DNA of 64,000 nucleotides, from NCBI GenBank assembly GCA_001054945.1, contig JVKJ01000001.1, positions 186,001 to 250,000 on the forward strand. The letters are read 5' to 3'. The stretch is from Corynebacterium falsenii. Lineage in GTDB: Bacteria; Actinomycetota; Actinomycetes; Mycobacteriales; Mycobacteriaceae. Every line of letters begins with the position of its first letter. The first letter of the stretch is position 1. A program made the position numbers and the translations under genes. The notes beneath the pieces were generated by a model. That model had not been told where the DNA came from. It saw only the letters and a program-made list of their open reading frames with translations, and made no database searches. Below, piece by piece: positions 19,415 through 27,159 of the stretch.

Positions 19415-19536
19415 CACGGTGGTTCTCCTCCTGACTTCTCCCCATGACCGTACCCTGAACCCCTGGCCACAGCGCATGGTGGGCAAGAAAAAGATATACG
19501 GGCCCATGACAGGCGCCGTGGCGTCCTAAAGAAATG

Positions 19537-19594
19537 GAAAAACCCGCCGGCCACCTGCCCTTCCCTGTGAGGGCGAGGGGGTAAACCAGCGGGT
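19537..19594 (-). terminator. Intrinsic terminator of rpsT
   Basis: On the minus strand ACCCGCTGG pairs with CCGGCGGGT (one G-U), with a second small hairpin in the loop, followed by a T-run (complement of 19537-19541). It lies 47 bases after the rpsT stop. Confidence 0.75.
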
Positions 19595-19640
19595 CTCTGT
19601 GCGATCAGCTTCGCAGCGACCGCGACACAAACAAGGCTAT

Positions 19641-19904
19641 TTAGCCCAGCTTGTTCAGGCGTGCAGCCATTCCGGACTTCTTGTTCGCCGCATTGTTGCG
19701 GTGAATGGTGCCCTTGGTCACGGCCTTGTCGTACATGCGGGATGCGACGCGCAGCTGTGCCTCTGCCGCTTCCTTGTCGCCTGCCTCGATGGCCGCATTG
19801 AACTTGCGGGCCTCCGTGTGCAGGCGGGAACGGATAGCCTTGTTGCGCTGACGTGCGATCTCGTTGGTGCGGACGCGCTTCTGCTGCTGCTTGATGTTTG
19901 CCAT
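19641..19904 (-). CDS. rpsT: 30S ribosomal protein S20
   Basis: Primary 16S rRNA-binding protein of the small subunit. MANIKQQQKRVRTNE, RSRLHTE and a C-terminal NAANKKSGMAARLNKL are typical, and the 87-residue length is normal. An AAAGAGG SD precedes the ATG. The gene is opposite to holA and is followed by its own terminator; in actinobacteria it commonly lies next to holA and lepA, as here. Confidence 0.97.
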   Translation of the reverse strand: MANIKQQQKRVRTNEIARQRNKAIRSRLHTEARKFNAAIEAGDKEAAEAQLRVASRMYDKAVTKGTIHRNNAANKKSGMAARLNKLG

Positions 19905-19990
19905 GGTGGCGAGCCTCTTTCTTGATTCGTGTTCCGTAAATCCGCCCCACCGGGCTGCAAAAATGCAGCGCGCACGTTCTCTAACAAACT
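19905..19990 (-). promoter_or_regulatory. rpsT leader with hairpin
   Basis: The untranslated region upstream of rpsT contains the six-base stem GCTGCA-AAAA-TGCAGC (19954-19969), 50-65 bases before the start codon. S20 is autoregulated in some bacteria; a similar role here is inference. A TAGTTT/TTAGAG stretch just beyond 19975 may be the promoter. Confidence 0.35.
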
Positions 19991-20028
19991 ACCCAAGGTC
20001 CTGTAGCTTGCGGTGCGCGCGCCCGTTT

Positions 20029-20080
20029 CCGCGGTGGAAGTGGGGACGGGGATTGAACCTTTAAGACGCTACCACCGCGG
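20029..20080. repeat. Inverted repeat between rpsT and the PemK-like gene
   Basis: CCGCGGTGG (20029-20037) and CCACCGCGG (20072-20080) are perfect nine-base arms around a 34-base loop. The minus strand of the loop contains GGTTCAATCCCCGT, which resembles the T-arm of a tRNA, but the acceptor, D and anticodon arms are missing. It lies after the stop of the PemK-like gene and may serve as its terminator. Confidence 0.4.
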
Positions 20081-20100
20081 GCTGCGGCGGCCTAATCGGA

Positions 20101-20721
20101 TTAATGCCATCCGTACTCATTGCGCAAGATAGCGGTGATTCGGTCGTAGCGGCGTTCGGGCATGGCCACACCGCGGCGAGTGATCTGGGATTCCGGAACC
20201 TCGAGGATCTTGTCCATGCGGACCCAACTGTCGTGACCCGCGCCGTCCCATGGCCCGGAACCAATGCGTATCCAGTTATCGTGCTCCTCGTGCTCCGGAT
20301 TGGCGGAGATCAGCAGCGTAAGCAATGTGTGGTGGTTACGGCCGATGATGAGCACCGCACGGCGCTGGACTCCTCCGCCACGCCGGGCCCGAATGTCGAG
20401 CCACACGACCTCGCCGGGGTCTGCCTGGCCGTCCATGTCTGGCGCGTACATGGTCGCGCGAGCGTGTTTGGTGGTGGGGACCTTCACCGAGGCGTCCTTC
20501 GCCACGGGGGTCACGTCACGCCGGCCATCGAGCCCGAGTTGCTGATTGAGCGATTCCATCCCGCGATGCAGATTGCCCTGGTGGCGGAAATGGCGGTTGA
20601 TGAAGCGAGTGAAAAGGCCTTCTTTGTCGCCGCGTGCCACCCGATAGGCGTGACCCGGGCTGGAAAGCGAGCTGGCCTGGGTGGAGTGGCCGTGATCGTT
20701 CGTGCTGTGCGGGGAAGGCAT
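20101..20721 (-). CDS. PemK/MazF-like protein without an adjacent antitoxin
   Basis: PemK/MazF proteins are RNA-cleaving toxins. Residues 95-206 match the fold: PGEVVWLDIRARRGGGVQRRAVLIIGR, then a strand pair and a DSWVRMDKILEVPESQI segment like the conserved SxVxxdqlrtvd region. The first 90 residues are a polar, His/Arg-rich extension. I chose ATG 20721 because the longer frame would run into lepA. No antitoxin-sized partner lies on either side: lepA is divergent and rpsT downstream. It may therefore be a housekeeping RNA-binding relative rather than a toxin. Confidence 0.78.
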   Translation of the reverse strand: MPSPHSTNDHGHSTQASSLSSPGHAYRVARGDKEGLFTRFINRHFRHQGNLHRGMESLNQQLGLDGRRDVTPVAKDASVKVPTTKHARATMYAPDMDGQADPGEVVWLDIRARRGGGVQRRAVLIIGRNHHTLLTLLISANPEHEEHDNWIRIGSGPWDGAGHDSWVRMDKILEVPESQITRRGVAMPERRYDRITAILRNEYGWH

Positions 20722-20843
20722 AAGCACGATTGTACTGGGAGGTTGGCTGTGGGTTTGTGCTCCGCAAGCGCGCCGTTGGCAGTTGAGGCGAACAAGGGGG
20801 AACAAGGTAGGGTTTATGAGACACTTCACCAGGAGGGAATTGG

Positions 20844-22700
20844 ATGGCACAGGCGCAGAAGAATTACGCCACAGAGACGTTTACGGATCCGCAGCGAATC
20901 CGAAACTTCTGCATTATCGCCCACATCGATCACGGCAAGTCCACGCTGGCTGATCGCATCTTGCAGCTATCCGGCGTGGTTGAAGATCGCGACATGCGGG
21001 ATCAGTACCTGGACAATATGGACATTGAACGGGAACGGGGTATCACCATTAAGGCGCAGAATGTGCGTCTCCCATGGGTGCCCAGGTCTGGCGAGAACAA
21101 GGGCGAAGAATTGGTCATGCACCTGATCGATACGCCCGGCCACGTGGACTTCACGTACGAAGTCTCCCGCGCTCTGGACGCCTGCGAGGGTGCCATCCTC
21201 CTCGTGGATGCCGCGCAGGGGATTGAGGCTCAGACTCTGGCCAATCTGTACCTGGCCATGGAGAACGACCTGGAGATCATCCCGGTCCTGAACAAGATCG
21301 ATCTGCCAGCAGCCGACCCGGAGAAATACTCCCTGGAGCTGGCTCACATCATCGGCTGTGAGCCAGAAGAGGTACTTCGCGTCTCGGGGAAGACCGGTGA
21401 AGGCGTCGCGGAGCTCCTGGATCGGGTGTGCGAGCTGGTTCCGCCTCCGAGTGGAGACGCCGACGCTCCGGCACGGGCCATGATTTTCGACTCCGTCTAC
21501 GACATTTACCGCGGTGTGGTGACCTATGTCCGCATGATGGACGGGAAGCTGGAAGCACGCCAGAAGATTCAGATGATGAGCACCGGCGCCAATCATGAGA
21601 CGCTCGAGATCGGCGTTGTCTCACCGGAACCCACAAAGACCAAGGGGCTCGGTGTGGGCGAAGTGGGCTACATCATCACCGGCGTGAAGGACGTGCGCCA
21701 GTCCAAGGTTGGCGACACGATCACCTGGCAGCACAACGGAGCAGAAGAGCCCCTGAAGGGCTACCAGGATCCGATGCCGATGGTGTATTCAGGACTGTTC
21801 CCAATTTCCGCCAACCAGTACCCGGACCTCCGTGAGGCCATCGAAAAGCTGCAGCTCAACGATGCCTCCTTGACTTTCGAACCGGAAACCTCCGTGGCGC
21901 TAGGGTTCGGTTTCCGATGTGGGTTCTTGGGCCTGCTGCACATGGAAATCACGAGAGCCCGGCTGGAGCGTGAATTCGACCTGGACCTCATTTCCACCGC
22001 TCCCTCGGTTGTCTACCGGGTGGTCAGCGAAGACGGCAGCGAGCTGATGGTTCGCAATCCCAGTGACTGGCCAGGCGGCAAGCTGCGCGCCGTCTACGAG
22101 CCGATGGTGAACATGACCCTCATCGTGCCCGAGGAATTCTTGGGAGGGACGATGGAGTTGTGCCAACAAAAGCGCGGCCAGATGAAGAATATGGACTTCC
22201 TGTCGCAGGACCGAGTGGAGCTGCGCTACCTGATGCCTCTGGGCGAGATCATTTTCGACTTTTTCGACATGTTGAAGTCCCGAACCAAGGGCTACGCCTC
22301 ATTGAACTACGAGGAGGCTGGCGAGCAGGAAGCCGACCTGGTCAAGGTCGATATCCTGTTGCAGGGAGATCCTGTCGATGCTTTCAGTGCCATTGTCCAC
22401 CGCGATAACGCCCAGTGGTATGGCAACAAGATGACCGTGAAGCTCAAGGAATTGATTCCACGGCAACAGTTCGAGGTCCCTGTCCAGGCAGCGATCGGAA
22501 CCAAGGTCATCGCTCGCGAAAACATCCGAGCATTGCGCAAAGATGTGCTGGCGAAGTGCTACGGCGGCGACATCAGCCGTAAGCGCAAGTTGCTGGAGAA
22601 GCAGAAGGAAGGAAAGAAGCGCATGAAGTCCATCGGCAGCGTGGCCGTGCCCCAGGAGGCGTTCGTCGCCGCGCTGTCAACGGACGAGGGTAAGTCCTAA
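20844..22700 (+). CDS. lepA: Elongation factor 4
   Basis: Ribosome-bound GTPase that back-translocates stalled ribosomes or aids 30S assembly. The G domain opens with [45 protein letters not shown] and [10 protein letters not shown] follow. The LepA-specific C-terminal domain ends in [18 protein letters not shown]. The length of 618 residues is normal. A strong AGGAGGG SD lies about eight bases before the ATG. It is transcribed away from the PemK-like gene. Confidence 0.98.
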   Translation: MAQAQKNYATETFTDPQRIRNFCIIAHIDHGKSTLADRILQLSGVVEDRDMRDQYLDNMDIERERGITIKAQNVRLPWVPRSGENKGEELVMHLIDTPGHVDFTYEVSRALDACEGAILLVDAAQGIEAQTLANLYLAMENDLEIIPVLNKIDLPAADPEKYSLELAHIIGCEPEEVLRVSGKTGEGVAELLDRVCELVPPPSGDADAPARAMIFDSVYDIYRGVVTYVRMMDGKLEARQKIQMMSTGANHETLEIGVVSPEPTKTKGLGVGEVGYIITGVKDVRQSKVGDTITWQHNGAEEPLKGYQDPMPMVYSGLFPISANQYPDLREAIEKLQLNDASLTFEPETSVALGFGFRCGFLGLLHMEITRARLEREFDLDLISTAPSVVYRVVSEDGSELMVRNPSDWPGGKLRAVYEPMVNMTLIVPEEFLGGTMELCQQKRGQMKNMDFLSQDRVELRYLMPLGEIIFDFFDMLKSRTKGYASLNYEEAGEQEADLVKVDILLQGDPVDAFSAIVHRDNAQWYGNKMTVKLKELIPRQQFEVPVQAAIGTKVIARENIRALRKDVLAKCYGGDISRKRKLLEKQKEGKKRMKSIGSVAVPQEAFVAALSTDEGKS

Positions 22701-22709
22701 GTTGGCAGG

Positions 22710-23459
22710 TCAGCGCAGCTCCCGGTAACCGGGCTTCATTCGGCTCTGTCCCAGATCCATCTGCTGCCCGGCAGCCGACCCTGCTGCGAAGCTGGTGGGG
22801 TCAAAGGATTTCGGTCCCCGGTTTCGGATGAACCGGAGGTTCGGAAAATCCTCAGCTGCGGCCATCTGTGCCAATTTCCGATCTTCCATCAGCGCGACCT
22901 CACCGGAGTGGTTCCCCGAAACGAATTCCTCCGCATGTGCCGCCTCGATGTTTTTCAGCCGGATTCCCACGGCCTGAATGAATCCGCGCATCCATGACCG
23001 CTTCCGCGTCTGTACCGATGTCGCGGAGTTTACCGCTGGCTCCAGCGCATTTGTCGCCCCAGCAATCATGTGCATCACCAGGATCGTGTGCAGCATGTGC
23101 ACCCTGTTTACGTGGTGGGGTCGGCCGAACACGATCACCTTCGTGACCTTGGTGGAGTTGTACTTTTTGTACATGACCACCTCGCAGTGCAGCACTCCGG
23201 CAAGCACGTTGACCAGCTGATACTGCATGTCCGTATAGGTGCCGTCGAGATCAATCGTGAATCGAATAACGTTGAGCTCCGATTGTTCCTCGAGTTGGGA
23301 TTCCTCGACCCCGTACTCCGCCATGAGTGAAAATGCCTTCTCGCGAAACGCATCCCCTTCTGGCGTCCCCTCCCTGTCGGCGGCCTGCCGCAACAATTTT
23401 TCGACCTTGGCCTTAATCGAGCGGAACTTTTCCGACTCATTTTTCACCTTCGCGGTCAT
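22710..23459 (-). CDS. DUF2786 domain protein
   Basis: Function unknown. The N-terminal 45 residues fit DUF2786 (SIKAKVEKLLRQAAD, then EAxxxxEKAFSLMAEYGV-like spacing), a small helical domain found in phage and bacterial proteins. The remaining 200 residues include a conserved-looking region with FGRPHHVNRVHMLHTILVMH. An AAGAGGG SD precedes the ATG. It is convergent with lepA, only nine bases away, and divergent from the phosphoesterase. A phage origin is possible, but no other phage gene is near. Confidence 0.75.
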   Translation of the reverse strand: MTAKVKNESEKFRSIKAKVEKLLRQAADREGTPEGDAFREKAFSLMAEYGVEESQLEEQSELNVIRFTIDLDGTYTDMQYQLVNVLAGVLHCEVVMYKKYNSTKVTKVIVFGRPHHVNRVHMLHTILVMHMIAGATNALEPAVNSATSVQTRKRSWMRGFIQAVGIRLKNIEAAHAEEFVSGNHSGEVALMEDRKLAQMAAAEDFPNLRFIRNRGPKSFDPTSFAAGSAAGQQMDLGQSRMKPGYRELR

Positions 23460-23697
23460 TGAATCCCTCTTCGCATCGCCGCAACACCACTGTCCATGTA
23501 GCGCCTCACGCTAGCAGGCCCGATTCCTCCGCCCCGGACGCGCCAAAAGTCCGTGAAAAGCCGGTCGTTCCTGTGGATTCAGTTTCCACAAGTTGAGCAC
23601 TTCAATCGGCACAGTCCCACCCGAAAAATTCGCATTAGCGTATGGGTTAAGCTTTTGCCACAGGAAGCGCTCAAGAGTAAAGGAACGGGATTTTTCG

Positions 23698-24345
23698 TTG
23701 CCATCGACGCCTACGACGTGGTTCACCAGCGATCTCCATTTGGGCCATCCCTTCGTCGCTGAATTGCGCGGATTTTCCAATGTAGAAGAGCATGATCGGC
23801 AGATCCTCGACGGGGTCACCGCCGCCGTGAAGCCCGGGGACGTTCTCTGGGTGTTGGGGGATATCTCCTCGGGATGGGGGCCGCAGGAGGATCGCGCCCT
23901 GGAACTTTTGGACGCCACGTTCACCTCAATCCGGTCCGCGTTCAACAGCGATAGAGGAAACGAAGCACCAGGTGGCATCCACCTGATTTCCGGAAATCAC
24001 GACTCATGCCACCCCATTCATCTGGAGGCCTTCACTGCTCAGCGAAAGTTTCTGGAAGTCTTCGATAGCGTGCAATCAGCGCAGAAGTTGGAGTGGTCCG
24101 GGCGCGAGGTGTGGCTTAACCACTTCCCGCGGCCGGGGTTTGACCACGAAGGAATGTCCTCCAGGCATGACGAGATACGTCTGTCTGCCCCACACATCGT
24201 TCACGGGCACTTGCATTCTTCGCATCCGATCGTCGGGCCGGGACTGGTGGATGTGGGGCTCGATGCCTGGGAGCTCAAGCCGGTGGCGCAAGACAAAGTG
24301 AACGATCAACTACTTGCTTCGCTGCCTACTCATGAAAATTCATAA
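23698..24345 (+). CDS. Calcineurin-like metallophosphoesterase
   Basis: Two-metal phosphoesterase. All family motifs are visible: FTSDLHLGH, GDVLWVLGDIS, ISGNHDSCHP, the lone His of WLNHFPRP, and VHGHLHSSHP. The size and motif spacing resemble small single-domain nucleotidases and YfcE-like enzymes; the substrate is unknown. The frame is open from TTG 23593, but those residues are Lys/Arg-rich and unlike the family. I chose TTG 23698, which has AAAGGAA at 23679-23685, though the 12-base spacing makes this uncertain. It is divergent from the DUF2786 gene. Confidence 0.85.
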   Translation: MPSTPTTWFTSDLHLGHPFVAELRGFSNVEEHDRQILDGVTAAVKPGDVLWVLGDISSGWGPQEDRALELLDATFTSIRSAFNSDRGNEAPGGIHLISGNHDSCHPIHLEAFTAQRKFLEVFDSVQSAQKLEWSGREVWLNHFPRPGFDHEGMSSRHDEIRLSAPHIVHGHLHSSHPIVGPGLVDVGLDAWELKPVAQDKVNDQLLASLPTHENS

Positions 24346-24485
24346 AATAACTTGCAGCTTTCTAACCAGTAGTTTTGCTGCATTTTAGGTTCAATTAAGC
24401 TCTCGGCTGCCGGGTGGTCTGTGGCTTTTGTGGTTGGATGGGGCGGTGGAGACGCCGAATGCACAAGAACCACAGGAGAATCCAC

Positions 24486-25130
24486 ATGAATAATCCCCTT
24501 GATCCACGGGATGCTGGCAAGGGAACCAACGGCCAGAACATTCCCGGAAAAGACAGCTTGGATAAGAATTTCACAGGCGCGGATCACCGCAACGTGGGCG
24601 ACCGGGTTGGCGATAAGGTCAATGAGGTCACTCACCACAATCGAGTAGAACACCCCAACGAAGGTGGCCAGCACCATGCCAGCCGCGTGAACCACGTGGA
24701 AAATGATCACGAAGCTGTTCGCCGGGAGCCGCAGGTCACCCACCAGCGGCCTGAGGTAAGCGGCAACACTCAGGTTCCAGTGGAGGAAAAGAAGTCCTCC
24801 TTCCTGCCAATCCTCCTTGGCCTGATCCTGCTTGCGCTGGTGGCCCTCGGTGTGTGGTGGCTGCTCCACGACAAGAATGAAGATGACTCTGCTCCGAAGG
24901 ATGCGACGACGTCCATCACGGAGACCACCGAGCCATCGAACCCCGAGCCTGCCCAATCCAGCCATCCCGCTCAGTCCAGCGCCCCGGCCGGGGAAACTGC
25001 AGGTGCAACCCCTTCTCCTGCCCAGGGCAACGCATCTGATGCCGGTGCGGCAACGCCTGGACATGAGCAGGACGGTGTCCCTGAGGTCCATGACTCCATG
25101 CAGCCTCAACCCGCGGCTCCTGCGCAATAA
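24486..25130 (+). CDS. One-pass membrane protein with acidic, Pro/Ser-rich exterior
   Basis: No family recognised. The first 105 residues are Asn/Asp/His-rich and probably cytoplasmic; FLPILLGLILLALVALGVWWLL is cited here as its 22-residue core only in part (PILLGLILLALVALGVWW) and spans the membrane near residue 110. The remaining 80 residues are Thr/Ser/Pro/Ala/Glu-rich and look like a flexible extracellular stalk without a sorting signal. AGGAGA at 24474-24479 supports ATG 24486. A strong terminator follows, so it is a single-gene unit. Confidence 0.7.
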   Translation: MNNPLDPRDAGKGTNGQNIPGKDSLDKNFTGADHRNVGDRVGDKVNEVTHHNRVEHPNEGGQHHASRVNHVENDHEAVRREPQVTHQRPEVSGNTQVPVEEKKSSFLPILLGLILLALVALGVWWLLHDKNEDDSAPKDATTSITETTEPSNPEPAQSSHPAQSSAPAGETAGATPSPAQGNASDAGAATPGHEQDGVPEVHDSMQPQPAAPAQ

Positions 25131-25170
25131 AGCTGCACTCATCGCGCGATAAATTCCTAAAGCTCTCCAG

Positions 25171-25216
25171 AACCAGCGCCCTTCCCTGCAATGGCCAGGG
25201 GCGCTGGTTTTCGTTT
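25171..25216 (+). terminator. Intrinsic terminator after the 24486 gene
   Basis: AACCAGCGCCC (25171-25181) pairs perfectly with GGGCGCTGGTT (25199-25209), followed by TTCGTTT. It also closes the region upstream of the ThDP enzyme. Confidence 0.85.
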
Positions 25217-25225
25217 CTCAGGCAG

Positions 25226-25231
25226 TAGTGT
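25226..25231 (+). promoter_or_regulatory. -10 of the ThDP enzyme gene (leaderless)
   Basis: TAGTGT ends eight bases before GTG 25240. No SD precedes either GTG 25228 or 25240, and the terminator just upstream means a promoter must lie in these few bases. Confidence 0.5.
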
Positions 25232-25239
25232 TCCTCAGT

Positions 25240-27036
25240 GTGAAAGAAGAACGTGCCACAGTTTCGGAAGCAATCGCCGCCGTTGTCCGCGATGTGGGCT
25301 CGCCCGTGTTCGGTGTGGTGGGCAACGGAAACATTCACTTCGTCAGCGCATTGACCGCCAACAATGATGCCTACACGTCTATGCGACACGAGGCCGGAGC
25401 GGTCGCTGCCGCGGACGCTTATCACCGAACCACCGGGAAAATTGGAGTGGCCACCACGACTTATGGTCCCGGATTCACAAATGCGTTGACGCCGCTGTCG
25501 GAAGCGCTCCACGCCCGAATCCCTGTGGTTTATGTCCTCGGTGACATTCCCACCTTTGGACGCCGCCCAATCGACGTCGACGAACACGCCCTCCTCACCG
25601 CTCTGGGGGTCCCGTTCGTAGTCGCCGGCCCTCACAATGCTGAAGAGGTCACCCGATGGGCCTTCCACCAGGCCTTCGAGGACAACTCACCCATTGTGGT
25701 GCTCATTCCCTATGACCTTGTGGACGCCACACTGAGCGATCCTGCAACCACTTTCCCCGTGTCCGGTCCGACGATTGAGCGATCTCGCCGCGCTGGTGAC
25801 CCGGACATTTCCGCCGAAACTCTGCATGATCCCGCACGTGCTGATGCTCTTGCCGAGGAGCTGGCATGCGACCTTGTCGGTGCGAAACGCCCGATCATCC
25901 TCGTTGGGCGCGGAGTCATCAACTCGGGCACGCTCTCGCACGTGGAGAGCCTGGGAGAAGACCTCGGAGCGTTGTTCATGACGTCGGTGATGGCGAGAAA
26001 TTGTGTGCCTGACCAGTGGAACCTCGGGATCGCAGGCGGGTTCATGCACCGAGGTCGCTTGGATGTCGTCCGTCGCGCCGATGTGGTCCTGGTGCTGGGT
26101 GCCAGTCTGAACATGTTTCAGGTTCGAAAAGGCACGCTTTTCGGAGAGAGAACCAAGATCTTTCACGTAGACCGTGAGCCGCAGGATTCTCTGGCCACAG
26201 TGCACAAGCAGGTGGCGGCCGACTTGAAAGTCATCCTGCCGAAGCTCGTTCAGGCGGTGGCGCGGCAGCACGAGCTCACAGCGCATGTTGGGGACAAGAG
26301 TGAGGGAGCAAGGGGATGGCGTCCACATGCAGCGGGGCTTCCCGCGTGCGAGCGCGACGACCTGGACCCGGGGTGCTTTCAGGAGACGGCGAGCGATGGG
26401 CGATTGGATCCGCGATTCGTTCTGCGAAGGCTCGATGAGCTACTTCCGGATAACAGGACCGTGGTCACCGATGGTGGTCACTTTATTGGCTGGGTGCCGA
26501 AGTACATTGATTGTCCCGACGCGCGATCGACGGTGCTGGTTGGCACAGCGGTGATGACGATTGGGTTGGGGCTGAGCTCCGCAGTGGGAGCGACAATCGG
26601 GCGACCCGATAGGTGCACCGCGCTGTTCACCGGGGACGGCGGGGCACTGATGGGGCTTGCCGACCTGGAGGTGTTTTTCCGGGTGGCTCGTCAGAAACAG
26701 CACATGACATGCGGCGAAGACCCGCAGTTTCGAGGGATCGGCCCTGGTGAGCAGGAACCCAGCGCGGTCATGATCGTTCTGAACGACGCAGCCTACGGAG
26801 CGGAGGTGCACCAGTATGTTCCGCGAGGATTGGACCCGAGCGCGATGCTCCTCGAGGACCAAAACTTCGCTGCAATGGGGGAGCCGTGGGGAGTGGCGGG
26901 GCTGACCGTGACCACACCAGAGCAGTTCAGGCCCGGCGGAGAAGTGGAACAATTCCTCAAGGCCCAAGCAGGGGATCCCTGCATCCTGGATGTGAAGATT
27001 AGTCGCATTCCTGTTGCCGATTTTCTCAAAGAATAA
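25240..27036 (+). CDS. Thiamine-diphosphate-dependent enzyme (acetolactate synthase/pyruvate oxidase-like)
   Basis: The three-domain ThDP fold is intact: the catalytic Glu in SMRHEAGAVAAADAY, a central domain with PIILVGRGVINSG, and a PP domain with TIGLGLSSAVGA and GDGGALMGLADLE. In the ThDP motif, GDG is followed by N-D about 50 residues later instead of the usual 28-30: about 20 residues (QHMTCGEDPQF...GPGEQEP) are inserted. A second insert rich in charged residues precedes the PP domain. GTG 25240 is chosen from the -10; GTG 25228 is possible. The substrate cannot be named: decarboxylation or carboligation of a 2-oxo acid is likely. Confidence 0.8.
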   Translation: MKEERATVSEAIAAVVRDVGSPVFGVVGNGNIHFVSALTANNDAYTSMRHEAGAVAAADAYHRTTGKIGVATTTYGPGFTNALTPLSEALHARIPVVYVLGDIPTFGRRPIDVDEHALLTALGVPFVVAGPHNAEEVTRWAFHQAFEDNSPIVVLIPYDLVDATLSDPATTFPVSGPTIERSRRAGDPDISAETLHDPARADALAEELACDLVGAKRPIILVGRGVINSGTLSHVESLGEDLGALFMTSVMARNCVPDQWNLGIAGGFMHRGRLDVVRRADVVLVLGASLNMFQVRKGTLFGERTKIFHVDREPQDSLATVHKQVAADLKVILPKLVQAVARQHELTAHVGDKSEGARGWRPHAAGLPACERDDLDPGCFQETASDGRLDPRFVLRRLDELLPDNRTVVTDGGHFIGWVPKYIDCPDARSTVLVGTAVMTIGLGLSSAVGATIGRPDRCTALFTGDGGALMGLADLEVFFRVARQKQHMTCGEDPQFRGIGPGEQEPSAVMIVLNDAAYGAEVHQYVPRGLDPSAMLLEDQNFAAMGEPWGVAGLTVTTPEQFRPGGEVEQFLKAQAGDPCILDVKISRIPVADFLKE

Positions 27037-27159
27037 AAACTGAGTCGCTAAGGTGTGGGGAACCCGATCCCTCCGTAGGCGCTGTGGCCTGCGAGGAACA
27101 GGTTGCAGATCGCACACAAGGCATCGCACACGAGAGGCAAGGAAGAGGTGCTGCAGGCC

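Noticed and set aside
20041..20100. A possible tRNA gene on the minus strand
   Set aside because: Only the T-arm-like and acceptor-like parts are present; no D arm, anticodon arm or pairing 5' acceptor exists in the neighbouring 60 bases.
20104..21126. A 340-codon plus-strand frame across the PemK-like gene
   Set aside because: It runs antisense to the PemK-like gene and into the start of lepA; the protein has no recognisable motif.
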